Assembly: GCF_037893015.1 (NCBI RefSeq)
Contig: NC_133666.1
Span: forward strand, 618,870,974-618,934,973
Direction of reading: 5' to 3'
Source: Macrotis lagotis
Taxonomy: Eukaryota; Chordata; Mammalia; Peramelemorphia; Peramelidae
Length of the DNA: 64,000 nt
The position numbers and the translations under genes were made by a program. Below the pieces are notes generated by a model, which was not told where the DNA came from, made no database searches, and saw nothing but the letters and a program-made list of their open reading frames with translations. Numbering within the stretch: position 1 is the stretch's first letter; each line of letters begins with the position of its first letter. Shown piece after piece: positions 46,853 through 58,317 of this stretch.

Positions 46853-47531
46853 TGTTGCGGTCCACTCTGGGCAGCCGGGCATCAGCCTAATTTACACAGC
46901 TCTTCGGGGCACAACTGGACATGACCCGCATGTTCAATAATGAAAGTCACCCAGTGAGAGATAAGCAAGGAGTTTATTGCAGGTATATGCTACATCTCTG
47001 ACTCACATAGCTGAAATAAGGGTATATATAATAAGCCTAGTCCCCCTGTATCAGCATTCCTCATCTCCAGGCACTGTGAAAGTGTAAGGGGCATGCCACA
47101 AAAGGTGTGTATCCTGGAATATGTCGAATCTTCAACAAGATAAGGATGAAAGGCAGAGAGATAAGGACCAAAACTCCTTCCTGAGACACTTGAACAGGAT
47201 GAGGATGAAAGGCAGAGGGAAAAGGACAAAAGGTCCTTCCTGAGAATCTTCAACAAGATAAGGATGAAAGGCAGAGAGATAAGGACCAAAACTCCTTCCT
47301 GAGACACTTGAACAGGATGAGGATGAAAGGCAGAGGGAAAAGGACAAAAGGTCCTTCCTGAGAATATTCAACAAGATAAGGATGAAAGGCAGGAGAACAA
47401 AGAGAGAGAAGGGCCAGAGCTCCTTCCTGAGTTCAGAGGACTCTGGTATGGACATTCCTGTTGTCCCAGGTCTCAATGACTCTCAGGATGACCTCCTCAT
47501 GGCCACATACTCTGTCTATTAACCCCTTAAA
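46853..47531 (-). mobile_element. Provirus 3' LTR
   Basis: A 679-base LTR on the - strand. The sequence ends tgttgcgg (CCGCAACA on the - strand). Polyadenylation signal AATAAA is at 46978-46973 and a TATA-like box at about 47031-47022. U3 has about five 59-base repeats (47124-47400). The first base pair of U3 reads TT in place of TG. Against the 5' LTR I count about 7 substitutions and one 3-base indel in the first 290 bases. Confidence 0.92.
47124..47400 (-). repeat. 59-base tandem repeats in 3' LTR U3
   Basis: Units begin at 47124, 47183, 47242, 47301 and 47360. Two unit types alternate (gagaatcttcaacaag and gagacacttgaacagg), so the true period is 118 bases. Each contains ggatgaaaggcag. 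Confidence 0.9.
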
Positions 47532-47545
47532 ATTCCCCTTTCTTG
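47532..47545 (-). promoter_or_regulatory. Polypurine tract
   Basis: - strand AAGAAAGGGGAAT lies directly before U3 of the 3' LTR, where plus-strand DNA synthesis is primed. Confidence 0.8.
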
Positions 47546-47562
47546 TTTAAGCAGAAAGCTCC

Positions 47563-48501
47563 CTATAGATTCCCAGAAAAGGGTTGTCTTGGAGGATCAA
47601 CAAAAATATCAGTCAAAACCTTTCTTATGCATGAGATGAGGACTTGTATCACAAGGGGCACACACAAGCAAAATAATAAAAGTCCAATACCAAACAATAA
47701 ATACAGTAACAATACATGCAACAGACCACCAGATTGAGTATGAAAGAACTGAATCAGCTTATCTGAAACCTGATTAGGTCTTAGATCAGAATCTGCTGCC
47801 TGGTCAATATAATCAGCTATTTGGGCTAATTTTGACAATTCTAATGTAACATTTTCCATACTCAATCCATGTATCTGGGCTCTAATAACATTCCATTCTA
47901 CTTGAGATTCATTATATTGCACTTTGGTCAAACAATATTGATTATATCTATAATCACATTGTAACCTTTGTTGCAATTCCAAATATTGTACTTCTCCCAA
48001 AAACATAGTGGCTTTCTGCAATTGATATAATGCTTTATAAAATCGCTCATCTACCTGAAGTTGGTGTTTAAATCCCACTGAAACATCCTGCATTAATTCT
48101 TGTAAGCCCTGTGCTTCAACTATTTGATTCTGAGCATTAGATATTGACATAGCAAGGGCTGTAGAGGCTACAATGGCTTCTACCAGTAATGTAATGCCCA
48201 AAATAACACAAGAAATACATCTTTTTGAACGAGTTTGAATTGGCCTTATATGATCATCCAAAAGGCTAAAGATATGATCACTCTTAGTTCTAAACCAATC
48301 ATTTGCTTTAACTATTGTGAAGGCATAATGAGGTCTAGTCACAATAAATATGCGACTCCCAATAGAGAAACGCGGTCCCAAACATGTTATGACTACGCAG
48401 TTTATACAAGTTATATTATATACATCTGGAGAATAATTGGTCAAGGTCAGTGAAGAATTTTTATCTGTAGCTACAACGAAGCATATCTTTTTCCTATGCA
48501 T
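47563..48501 (-). pseudogene. env: Provirus env, transmembrane-side open frame (312 codons)
   Basis: Covers the end of the surface subunit and all of the transmembrane subunit. Visible: a basic cleavage motif RSKR at residues 91-94, a hydrophobic segment 101-120 of fusion-peptide type, heptad-like region 121-180, a C-x7-C loop (182-190), N-glycosylation sites NES and NVT, and a membrane span at 260-288 followed by a short tail. The layout is betaretrovirus-like. It starts at an ATG but is preceded in the same frame by two TAA codons, so a complete envelope is not encoded. It ends 32 bases before the 3' LTR. Confidence 0.88.
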
Positions 48502-48525
48502 ACTCGGCCCATTATGGAGATGTTA

Positions 48526-48867
48526 TTAAGCAATGTTATTGGCTGGATCTAGACCAGATAATTCTGGCATACCCTGCACTGTTGGCCCTCCTACTGCTGT
48601 GATTACTTTTTCAATCCCTTTCACTAATTTTCCTGCCTTATGGTAATATTGTTGTCTCAGATATTCTCCAGCCCCTCTATCTATCAAATCTCTAGTAGTA
48701 CTGTGACATGATACAAAGTACTCTGCATCATTATGAAAATTTAATGCTATCTTAACACACTGATGTGTATGACAAGTAGTATAGGGCATGAAACCTGGGT
48801 ACTTGGCTAGTAGAGTGAGATTGTGTGGCAAGACATTGTTACAAAAGGGATGGGACCTATTGTTCAA
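48526..48867 (-). pseudogene. env: Provirus env, surface subunit middle part
   Basis: Same frame as the env pieces on both sides. It is bounded by TAG at 48915-48913 upstream and TAA TAA at 48528-48523 downstream. Several Cys and N-glycosylation motifs (NLT, NNR) fit a surface glycoprotein. The total surface region is short, so internal deletion is possible. Confidence 0.75.
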
Positions 48868-48912
48868 ATATTTCTTTGTTTTGTTTATAGGAATATCAAT
48901 TCCTTCGAATCT

Positions 48913-49362
48913 CTATGTGTATAAATGATATCTTCTAGTGTTAATCTGTATATTATCTTTTTGTTGTTTAACAAACAAATCTCCCAACACCATATATCCA
49001 TCACCAACTTGGGCACACCATAGCACCAGTCCACGTACTTTTGTAGTAACATTCCATTTCTCACCAGTCCAAATGCCTCCGGACTTCTTCTGTATACATA
49101 ATGGGAGGCCTTTCATTAGTCCCGTGAATACAAATCCTTTGGTGCTCTTTATTAAAGCTTTCTCGCAAGCTGTCCCTTCAAACCCTCCTTCTTCATACAT
49201 TCGAGATAGATTACCATACAACTGAAAAGAAGGCATATCATCTGTCCATGATAAAGCTTTTAACCAGGGTGGAGAAGGTACGAATGCCCAACGATGTTCT
49301 TCAGCATTAGCTGTCTCAACAGTTATTTGTAAAAGGAGAAACATTTTCAAGAGGGCCAACAT
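48913..49362 (-). pseudogene. env: Provirus env, N-terminal part with signal peptide
   Basis: Starts with a hydrophobic leader (MLALLKMFLLLQITVETANA) consistent with a signal peptide, then surface-subunit sequence rich in W and C. It ends at TAG 48915-48913. The start lies 13 bases after the pol-frame end at 49375, as expected at a pol/env border. Confidence 0.8.
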
Positions 49363-49374
49363 TCTTTTCTTTTT

Positions 49375-49621
49375 TTATAGTGATTCTTTCTTCCTCGTTT
49401 TCCTCTTCTTCATGTCTTCTTGTTCTTCTTGTTCTTCCACTGTTCTGATTCTTTTAATGGGAATCCACTGTGGATCTGTGGAATCTGTGGAAACAGCATC
49501 TGTGGAAACACAAACATACCCTGGACCCCATATTAATACTGGAAAAGGGCCTGACCATTTATTGTTCATATCTTTTATCATAACCCTTTTTTGATTGTTT
49601 ATTGAATTGTCTCTTATGTGT
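49375..49621 (-). pseudogene. pol: Provirus pol, integrase C-terminal domain
   Basis: The - strand frame from 49581 reads WSGPFPVLIWGPGYVCVSTD then WIPIKRIR, the small DNA-binding domain that ends betaretroviral integrases. It is out of frame with the core at 49622, so a frameshift separates them. Confidence 0.8.
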
Positions 49622-50075
49622 CTAGATTGTAGTGTCCTTTTTTATGGTCACATAACGTCTCATAGCTGGTTTCAAATTGTCAAATTTCGAAAATTGAAGG
49701 TAATTGTATGTATACACAGCCTTATCCAGGTAACCCTGGCATAGAGGACCTCTTCCCCTTTCTTGTTTAGTAAGGATCACTTTCAGGGTACAATTAGTCC
49801 TTTCCACTATGGCCTGTCCGGTGGGGTTGTACGGAATACCCGTCATATGTATCACACCCAACTCCCTTAGCCATTCATGAAAAGACCGGGAAGTATAAGC
49901 TGGTCCATTATCAGTTTTTATCTCACAAGGGGGGCCCCGATATGGCGAAACAATGAAACAGATGGTTTTTCACATGTCTCAATTGTTCACCACATTGAAC
50001 TGTGGCCATTAAGAACCTAGAAAATGTATCAATGGTCATATGTATATTGACACCAGACAGATGAGTGACATCCAT
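49622..50075 (-). pseudogene. pol: Provirus pol, integrase catalytic core
   Basis: Begins MDVTHLSG at 50075 with the first catalytic Asp, then KTDNGPAYTS with the second Asp, then IPYNPTGQAIVERTN with the catalytic Glu. A frame change occurs in the G/C run at about 49930. The zinc-binding N-terminal part, RNase H and reverse transcriptase are absent. The preceding sequence is protease, so one deletion joins them. Confidence 0.85.
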
Positions 50076-50553
50076 TTTCCATATTCCATTCTATCCATTC
50101 AGCATCTTGTAAAACTGATTGCATACCTCCTATACCCACCACTTGTGCACCAGCAGATTCTGTGGGCCACCCTTTTGGCCATAGATCTAAAGCTATTACT
50201 GTCCGGTCAGCTCCTGTGTCTAACAAACCTTGAAAAGGTTTCCCATTCAATTTAATCGTTAACATTGGGCATTCCAATGTAATGTCCTGCACTAAGCCTA
50301 CCCTTATTTTTCCTGTTTCTTCACAGATGGGTACTGCAATAGCTAAAGGCAACATATTAGTAATAAAGGCAGGAACATCATGAGGATTAGTAAGCACAAG
50401 ATAAGTAGCTCCTTTTGGTAAAATAATGGGATGAATAATACAAGGGACATATTCTATGGAAGATAAAATCAAAGCAGTGAAGGGGAGGGGAGCTACTGGT
50501 ATATTAGCTGTGATAAACAGAGGAATTTGTACCTTGTCTATGCTGTATAAGGG
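50029..50553 (-). pseudogene. pro: Provirus pro, protease, 3' truncated
   Basis: A frame different from gag, open from 50553 and overlapping the gag end (50540) by 16 bases, as for ribosomal frameshifting; no classic slippery heptamer is seen in the overlap. Aspartic protease motif LLDTGADRTVI, then VVGIGG. About 45 residues after the active site the protease breaks off at the junction with integrase (about 50075-50095). I see no dUTPase motif. Confidence 0.82.
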
Positions 50554-50906
50554 TCAAATGTCTCTTTCTGTGCTGTGAGACATTTGTATTCGCTCTCCAG
50601 TGTCTGTACCGGATAGGTCTGAGATACATACTGGGTAGGGGCCCCTCGTGGGCCCCTCACCCCGTTTCCCTGCTTCTTATTGGAACGACACTGTTTGGCA
50701 TAATGTCCATGTTTTCCACATTTAAAACAAGTAATCATAGGTTTGTTTCCTTTCCTGCAATCCTTTTTTAGGTGCCCTAATCCTCCGCACCCATAACATC
50801 TCTTAACTTCTTGTTGTTTGGAAGTCATAGCTCCTGCTAACAATTCAGCCCTATATACCTCTGAACCCACCCTTTCGCATCTATTCAACATTTCTTCTAT
50901 CCCTGC
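50538..50906 (-). pseudogene. gag: Provirus gag, nucleocapsid part
   Basis: Two zinc knuckles of the C-x2-C-x4-H-x4-C type, CYGCGGLGHLKKDC and CFKCGKHGHYAKQC. It is in the same frame as capsid, separated only by a TAG at 50909-50907. Ends at TAG 50540-50538. Confidence 0.9.
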
Positions 50907-51836
50907 CTATGATGGCAATCCAGGCATAGCCTTTCTGCAATCATGATTAGCATTTTCCCTCAGCATAAGTTTTAAAATAGTTTCAGCTCCCTCAACAGGC
51001 CCCATACACCTGGCCACCGCTTCTTGCATCCAAGCAACAAAATCAGGGAATAACTCTTTTGGACCTTGCTTAATTTGTGCCAACGTTTTTCTGTCTCCTT
51101 GTTCCAAAATTAATTTGCCCCATGCCCTTTTTGCACAATCGGAAATTAGCACATATTCAGCGGGACCATAATTTAACTGTGCCTCTGTTGTTTCGTACTG
51201 TCCCTGTCCAGCCAAAGAAGCAAAAGCTTGTGCTATACCTTCTGGACCATTTCCCAATCTTACAGCTTCTAGTTTAGCGCTTTCCACAAATTCTGCCCTC
51301 CATATGACTGCTTGTCCTGCTGTTAAGCAAGCTCTAGCTATAAGTTTCCAATCATTAGGGCATAATATGAAGGTTTGAGCTAATTGATCCAATTGAGCCA
51401 ATACGAAAGGAGCTGTAGGACCATATTGGGCCACTGCAGCCTTTAAATCCTTAATACGCTTCCATGGTATGAGTGTATGAGGTCTCCTAACTTGCCCTGG
51501 TACATTAGGATTGGGGGCTTCAGTGACTGGATACACATTCCATCCTGTCACATCTTCTCCTTTTTCCAAAGCTAAACTTAAAGCCTTTTCTAATGCTGAT
51601 TCAGGTTTATCTTTGTCTTTTGTTAAGTTTTGTAAGTGCCCTGTATTTCTAGTTTCCTTCATGGTCTTAGAGACACACAGATCATAATCTGGACAGGATG
51701 GATAACAGGGTGTTAAAGGGGGAGGAGGAGGTGGAAGCCAATAATCTCCTCCCCTTTTCAAACGCCACAGCTTTATTTTCAATTCGACTTTCTGCAGCAA
51801 ACTTCCCTTCCAGCTGCTCAGAGCCACTGAAGGCAT
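50907..51836 (-). pseudogene. gag: Provirus gag, capsid part
   Basis: Open frame of 309 codons with a proline-rich run (PPPPPPLTP), capsid N-terminal domain and the major homology region (IKQGPKELFPDFVAWMQEAV). Ends at a single in-frame TAG before the nucleocapsid. It is out of frame with the matrix piece; the shift lies between about 51840 and 51750. Confidence 0.9.
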
Positions 51837-52145
51837 TCTTTACTATGGAAAATATACTGAAATCTAATTCTTTTAAGTACGAAGGACATTCTTGTTCATA
51901 CGCTGTCATCTGTTCCCCTATTACCTGTCATTTTTCTTTTGTTATTTCTATATTCTGGTCCCATGGAGATATAGTCTGTATTTTTTCAATGAATGTCCGT
52001 AAATCTTTTAGTTGTATAGTAATCCCTAGTTTCTTGATAACTTTGTATAACTGTCTGGCCCAAATTTCACTTTCCTCTGGCTTTAACCATGGGAACCATA
52101 TTCCCCATCTTCCCTGCCTACTCAAGTAGCGAAGGTACTTTCATT
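51837..52145 (-). pseudogene. gag: Provirus gag, matrix part
   Basis: Frame reading WARQLYKVIKKLGITIQLKD then FIEKIQTISPW fits a betaretroviral matrix. A TGA at 51930-51928 interrupts it, and the same frame then continues. No convincing start codon in frame; a short MG-start frame exists nearby. Confidence 0.7.
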
Positions 52146-52198
52146 ATCTTCTCGTCCTACTGACAAGGTCCTGGTTCTTTTTCCTGCCCTTACCTTTA

Positions 52199-52216
52199 GT
52201 CCCCGTTTGGACGCCA
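52199..52216 (-). promoter_or_regulatory. Primer binding site, lysine type
   Basis: - strand TGGCGTCCAAACGGGGAC lies four bases after the 5' LTR. It matches a tRNA-Lys3 site at about 15 of 18 bases, the differences being transitions. Confidence 0.75.
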
Positions 52217-52220
52217 TTTC

Positions 52221-52778
52221 TGTTGTGGTCCACTCTGGGCAGCCGGGCATCAGCCTAATTTACACAGCTCTTCGGGGCACCACTGGACATGACCCACATG
52301 TTCAATAATGAAAGTCACCCAGTGAGAGATAAGCAAGGAGTTTATTGCAGGTATAAGCTACATCTCTGACTCACATAATTGAAATAAAGGTATATATAAG
52401 CCTAGTCCCCCTGTATCAGCATTCCTCATCTCCAGGCACTGTGAAAGTGTAAGGGGCATGCCACAAAAGGTGTGTATCCTGGAATATGTCGAATCTTCAA
52501 CAAGATAAGGATGAAAGGCAGAGAGATAAGGACCAAAACTCCTTCCTGTGACACTTGAACAAGATGAGGATGAAAGGCAGAGGGATAAGGACAAAAGGTC
52601 CTTCCTGAGAATATTCAGCAAGATAAAGATGAAAGGCAGGAGAACAAAGAGAGAGAAGGGCCAGAGCTCCTTCTTGAGTTCAGAGCACTCTGGTATGGAC
52701 ATTCCTGTTGTCCCAGGTCTCAATGACTCCCAGGATGAACTCCTCATGGCCACGTACTCTGTCTATTAACCCCTCACA
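52221..52778 (-). mobile_element. Provirus 5' LTR
   Basis: A 558-base LTR with TG...CA ends on the - strand. AATAAA at 52346-52341 and TATA-like box at 52398-52391 imply a short R region. It has about three 59-base repeat units against five in the 3' LTR. An open frame of about 130 codons crosses U3 (52753-52358). Confidence 0.93.
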
Positions 52779-52784
52779 AAACTC
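52779..52784 (+). repeat. Provirus target duplication, right
   Basis: aaactc, matching 46847-46852. Confidence 0.85.
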
Positions 52785-53172
52785 CACAGTTCTTTCTCTG
52801 GATACAGATGTATTCTCCATTGCAGAAAGCCCCAAATTGTCCCTGATTGTTGCACTGATGGAATGATTGATTCCATCAAGGTTGACCATCACTCCCACCA
52901 ATTCACATTGTTGAAGGACTACCCAGATCCTGCTGCCCCCCCTCCCCAGGGCTAGGGAGTGAGCAAATAATCAAGGTCACTGACACTCCAAAGAAAGTGT
53001 CTGGCATCCCCCAGATCCACTTGAAGTCCCTAGGGATCTCAATACTAAAGGTCTGTGAACCAGCCCCTCCCCCAACACAAGATCCTAGGATAATGAAGAA
53101 AGCTGGGTCCACTGAATGTTACCTTGAAACAAGGATCCTAACTCAGAGAGGACTGGAACTTCAAAGGAGAAT

Positions 53173-54065
53173 ATGAATTGGTCTCCAGCTCAGAGAGACT
53201 TTTTAGAAGAGATCAGGAAGGAGTTTAAAAATCAAATGGGAAAACTGGGAAAAGAAATGCAAGAGAAAATGAACACTTTGGAAGAGAAACTTAACATTTT
53301 GGAACAAGAAAACAAATCATTCCAAAATACAATAGGACAAGGGCAAAAAGAAAACAATTCTTTCAAAACCATAATTGGGCAAATGGAAAACTGCTTCAAA
53401 AATAGAATTGATGGATTGGAAAAAGAGTTGCAAAAAAGTAAATGAATAACCTTTTTAAAAAAAGAGATTGGAATCTATGGAAACTAATGGCTTCATAAGA
53501 CAACAAGAAGATGTTAAACAAAAGAAAAAAATGAAAATATTGAAGAAAATGTAAAATACCTCATGGGCAAAACAACAGAACTGGAGAATAGATCCAGAAG
53601 AGACAATTTAAGAATCAGTGGGCTTCCTGAAAGCTTTGAGGAGAAAAAAAGCTTGTCTCCATATTTCAGGATATAGTGAAGGAGAATTGCCCTGATAGCA
53701 TGGAACTGGAGGGCAAAATAATTATTGAAAGAATACATTGATCCCCTCCTAAAAGGGATCCCAAAATGAAAATACCAAGGAATATTGTGGCCAAACTCCA
53801 GAACTATCAGAAAAAGGAGAAAATTCTGCAAGCAGCCAGAAAGAAACAATTTAAATAACCTGGCTGCATCAACACAAGGGATCAAAGGGCCTGTAATATG
53901 ATATTCAAAAGAGCAAGGGAGTTTGGAATGCAGGTAAAAATTCACTATCCATTAAAACTGAGACTTCTCTTAAAGGGGAAAAGATGGACATTTAATGAAA
54001 TAGGAGACTTCCAACTTATCCTGATATAAAAACCAGAGCTAAATAGAAAATTTGAACTTCAAATA
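53173..54065 (+). pseudogene. Host L1 ORF1
   Basis: ATG 53173 opens 90 codons of charged coiled coil (KNQMGKLGKEMQEKMNTLEE). After frame breaks, the RNA-binding region (ENRSRRDN, then GLPES) and C-terminal domain are readable to about 54060. ORF1 protein packages L1 RNA. The stops make it inactive. Confidence 0.85.
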
Positions 54066-54424
54066 GAAGACTCAGGAAATAAATGGGGAAGTCAAAAGAG
54101 GGAAAACATTATCCAATAAGATGAAAACGGCTATTTCCCCACCAGGGAGAAAGATTCTCATAACTCTTGAGAATTATAACTCTATTAAAGGGAAGATACT
54201 TAGCCAGAAGTAATAGACACACTTGTCCATGACTCTTATAGAATGATTTAAAAATAATATCTCCTTAAAACGGGGGGACAGCAAAGAGATGAGAGGATGG
54301 AGGAGATTGAATGGGGTAAATTATATCACATGAAGAGGTGCAAAGGACGTTTTGCAATAGAGGGGAAGAAGGGAGGAGATGAAAATCTCCTGAATCTAAC
54401 TCATCAGATATGACTCAAAGAAAG

Positions 54425-54427
<3 letters not shown>

Positions 54428-54488
<61 letters not shown>

Positions 54489-54495
54489 ACACACA
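54428..54495 (+). repeat. (AC)n microsatellite
   Basis: AC array between ORF1 and ORF2 of the host L1. Confidence 0.97.
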
Positions 54496-54769
54496 AATAC
54501 GTTCAGTTGACTTTAGCAACTTATCTTACCTTTCAAGGTTTAAGAGAGGAAAGGGAGAGTAGGAAGGTGGGGAGGAAAAGAGGAACTGATAGAAAGAAGG
54601 TAATGAAGAAGGGGCAAAGGGAAAGGGGAAAGAAAAGGGAGGGAGGTTGGATATATAATGGGGAAAACACTCTACAAGAAATGGTCATCAGAAGCAAAAT
54701 GCTAGGAAATAGGGATAAGAAGAAAAAAGGGGGGAAAATACAGAGGAAAGATAACAAGGAGAGCAATAA

Positions 54770-57700
54770 AGTAAGTAATTATAACTTTGAATGTTTATGG
54801 GATGAACTGTCCTGTAAAATGTAAACAAATAGAAGAGCGGATTAAAAACCAGAATCCTATAATATACTGCTTTAAAAAGACTTATTTGAAGCAGAGAGAT
54901 ACATAAAGAATAATGGTAAAAGGTTAGAGCAGAATATATTATGCTTCAACTGAAGGGGAAAAGGCAGGAATAGCAGTCTTTATCTCAGACAAAGCAGCTG
55001 CAAAAATAGAGATAAGGAAACAAACTATATCCTCCTAAAAGGTACCATAGACAATGAAGCAATTTCAATACTAAATATGTATGCACCAAGCAGCATAGCA
55101 TCCAAATTCTTAGAGAAATTGAATGATTTACAGAAGACATAGACAGAAAAACTTTACTAGTGGGAGACTTCAACTTTCCTCTCTCAGAATTAGATAAATC
55201 TATTCATAAAATAAACAAGAAGGAAGTTAAGGAGGTAAATAGAATGTTAGAAAACCTAGACATGATAGACGTTTGGAGAAAACTGAACAGGGATAGAAAG
55301 GAATATACCTTTTTTCTGTAGTTCATGGCACCTACACAATGTAGTAGGGCATAAAAACCTCATAATCAAGTACAGAAAGGCAGAAATAGTGAATACTTCC
55401 TTTTCTGATCAAAATGCAATAAAAATCATGTACAATAATGGGCCATGGAGAGACAAACCTAAAACTAATAGAAAACTAAACAACCTCACTTTAAAGAATG
55501 AGTGGATCAAACAACAAGTTATAGATGGAATTAATGCTTTCACTCTAGACAATGACATTAACATGATAACATACCAAAATTTATGGGATACAGCTAAAGT
55601 AGTTATTGGGGGGATATATTATATCGCTAAATGCTTATATGAATAAAATAGAGAAAGAGGTAATCAATGAACTAAGCATGCAACTAAAAAATTAGAAAAT
55701 GAACAAATTAAAAACCACCAATTGAATACCATATTTGAAATTCTGAAATTTCAAGAAGAAATCAATAAAATTGAAAGCAAAAAAACTATTGAACTAATAA
55801 CTAAAACCAAGAGTTTTTGTAAAAAAAAACAATAAAATAGCTAAACCTTTGGTAAATTTGATTAAAAGAAAGAAGAAAACAAAATTGCTAATATCAAAAA
55901 TGTGAACTCACCACCAATGAGGAGGAAATTAAAGTAATAATTCAGAACTATTTTGCCCAACTGTATGCTAATAAATTTGATAATGTAAGTGAAATGGATG
56001 AATTTTTACCAAAATATAAATTGCCTAGGTTAAACAAAGAGGAAATTAAATACCTAAATAATCCTGTCTCAGAAAAAGAAATTGAAAAAGCCATCAATGA
56101 ACTAAGAAAAATCTCCAGGGTCAGATGAATTTCACAAATGAATTCTATCAAACATTTAAGGAAAAATTGGCTCCAATTCTATGTAAATTATTTGGAAAAA
56201 CAGGTGAAGACAGAACTCTGCCTAATTCCTTCTATGACACCAGTATGGTACTGATACTTAAAACAGGAAGAGTCAAAACAGAGAAAGAAAATTACAGGTT
56301 AAATTCCTTAATGAATATGGATGCAAAAATGTTAAATAAAATCTTACCAAAGCGATTACAGTAAGTTATCACTAGAATAATATACTATGACCAAGCAGGA
56401 TTTATTCCAAGAATGCAGGGTTGGTTCCTTATTAGGAAATTGTCATTATAATTGACTATATCAATAGCAAACCCAATAGAAATCATATGATTATCTCAAT
56501 AGATGCTGATAAAGCCTTTGACAAAATACAGTACCCATTTCTATTAAATATACTAGAGAGTGGAGGAATAAATGGATTGTTCCTTAGAATGATAAGCAGT
56601 ATCTATCTGAAACCAACAACAAGCATTATATGCACTGAGGATAAACTAGGTGTATTCCCTATAACATCAGGGGTGAAAGAAGGATGCCCATTTTCATCAC
56701 TATTTAATATTGTGCTAGAAATGTTAGCTTCAGTAATAAGAGAAGAAAAAGAAACATAAGGAATTAAAATTGGGAAGGAAGAAATAAAACTATCACTTTG
56801 CAGATGACATGATGGTGTACCTGGAGAACCCTAAAAAATCATCTAAAAACCTAATGGAAACAATTAGCAACTTTAACAAAATCACAAGATATAAATAAAC
56901 TCACATATATCATCAGCATTTCCATATATTACTAGCAAGATACAGCAGCCAGAACTAGAAAGAGAAATCCTATTTGAAATAAATTCAGGCAACATAAAAT
57001 TCTTGGGAGTCTTCCTGCCAAGGCAGACACAGAAACTCTATGAAAACAACTATAAAACACTCTTCACACAAATAAAATTAGATCTAAATAGCTGAGCATA
57101 TATCAACTACTCCTGGATAGTCCAAGTTAATATAATAAAAAATTATAATTCTACCTAAAATAAACTACTTATTTAGTGCCATACCAATCAAACTTCCAAA
57201 AAATTACTTTAGTGAGCTAGAAAAAAATATAACTAAATTCATATGGAGAAACAAAAAGTCAAGAATATCAAGGGATTTAGTGAAAAAAATGCAAAAGAAG
57301 GCAGCTTAGTCTTACCAGCTCTAAAATTATATTATAATGCATCAGTTATCAAAACTGTCTGTTACTGGCTAAAAAAACAAAATGGTGGATCAGTGGAATA
57401 GACCAGGTACAAAAAAGACAGCAGGAAATGATCATAGTAATCTGCTGTTTGATAAACTCAAAGAGTCCAGCTTCTGGGAGAAGAACTCACTCTTTGATAA
57501 AAACTGCTGGGAAAACTGAAAGACAGTATGGCAGAAACCAGGCATAGACTGACATCTCATACTGTATATCAAGATAAGATAAAAATGGTGCAGGATTTAG
57601 ACATAATAGATAATATTATAAACAAACTAGGAGAACAATGAATAGTTAACCTGTCAGATCTATGGAAAGGGAGGTACTTTATGACCAAGGAAGAGATAGA

Positions 57701-58317
57701 GAACATCATAAAAAAGGAACTGGATAATTTTGATTACATTAAATTAAAAAGCAAAAACAAACAAAAAGCACTCTAACCAAGATAAAAAGAAATGTAGTAA
57801 ATTAGAAGTTTTTACTAGTTTTCACAACTAGTATTTCTGACAAAGGGCTCATTTCTAAAATATATAGAGAACTGAGTCAAATTTATAAAAAAAAACAAGC
57901 CATTCCCCAATTGACAATTGGTCAAAGGATATGCAAAGGCAATTTGCAGATAAGAAAATCAAAGCTATCTATAGTCATGTGAAAAATTGCTGTAAATCAT
58001 TCCTGATTAGAGATATGCAAATTAAAGCATCTCTGAGGTACCACCTCAAACCTCTCAGACCAACCAATATAACCAGAATAGACAATAATCAATGTTGGAG
58101 AGGATGTGGGAAAATTGGGACACTTGTGTATTGTTGGTGGAGTTGTGAACTGATCCAATCTTTCTGGACAGCAATTTGCAATTATGCCCAAAGGGCAATG
58201 AAAATGTGCATGCTCTTTGATCCAGTAATACCACTACTGGGTCTATACCCTTTAGAGAACAGGAAAAAGGGTAAAAACATCACTTGTACAAACATATTCA
58301 TAGCAGTTCTGATTTAA
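54770..58317 (+). pseudogene. Host L1 ORF2 (endonuclease and reverse transcriptase)
   Basis: Nicks target DNA and copies L1 RNA in active elements. Endonuclease motif LLVGDFNFPLS is at about 55155. RT blocks: ISIDADKAFDKIQYPFLL (56490), ITSGVKEGCPFSSLFNIVLE (56662) and FADDMMVYL (about 56797). The C-terminal region with CWWSCELIQSFWTAI and LFDPVIPLLGLYP is at 57931-58317. Numerous stops and frameshifts; inactive. Confidence 0.9.

Larger units (their letters stand above)
46577..52902 (-). mobile_element. Antisense L1 3' fragment, split by a provirus
   Basis: L1 3' end in reverse: 46577-46852 continues at 52779-52902 (ttgttcaaactc then cacagttctttctctgg, contiguous at about 59150). Right target repeat tcacattgtt is at 52903. 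The fragment is about 400 bases without the provirus. Confidence 0.88.

Noticed and set aside
46990-47476. Overlapping - strand frames of 105 and 114 codons in the 3' LTR
   Set aside because: They arise from 59-base tandem repeats read in changing frames; no support as genes.
50040-52129. Several + strand frames up to 143 codons
   Set aside because: They are antisense shadows of provirus gag and pro.
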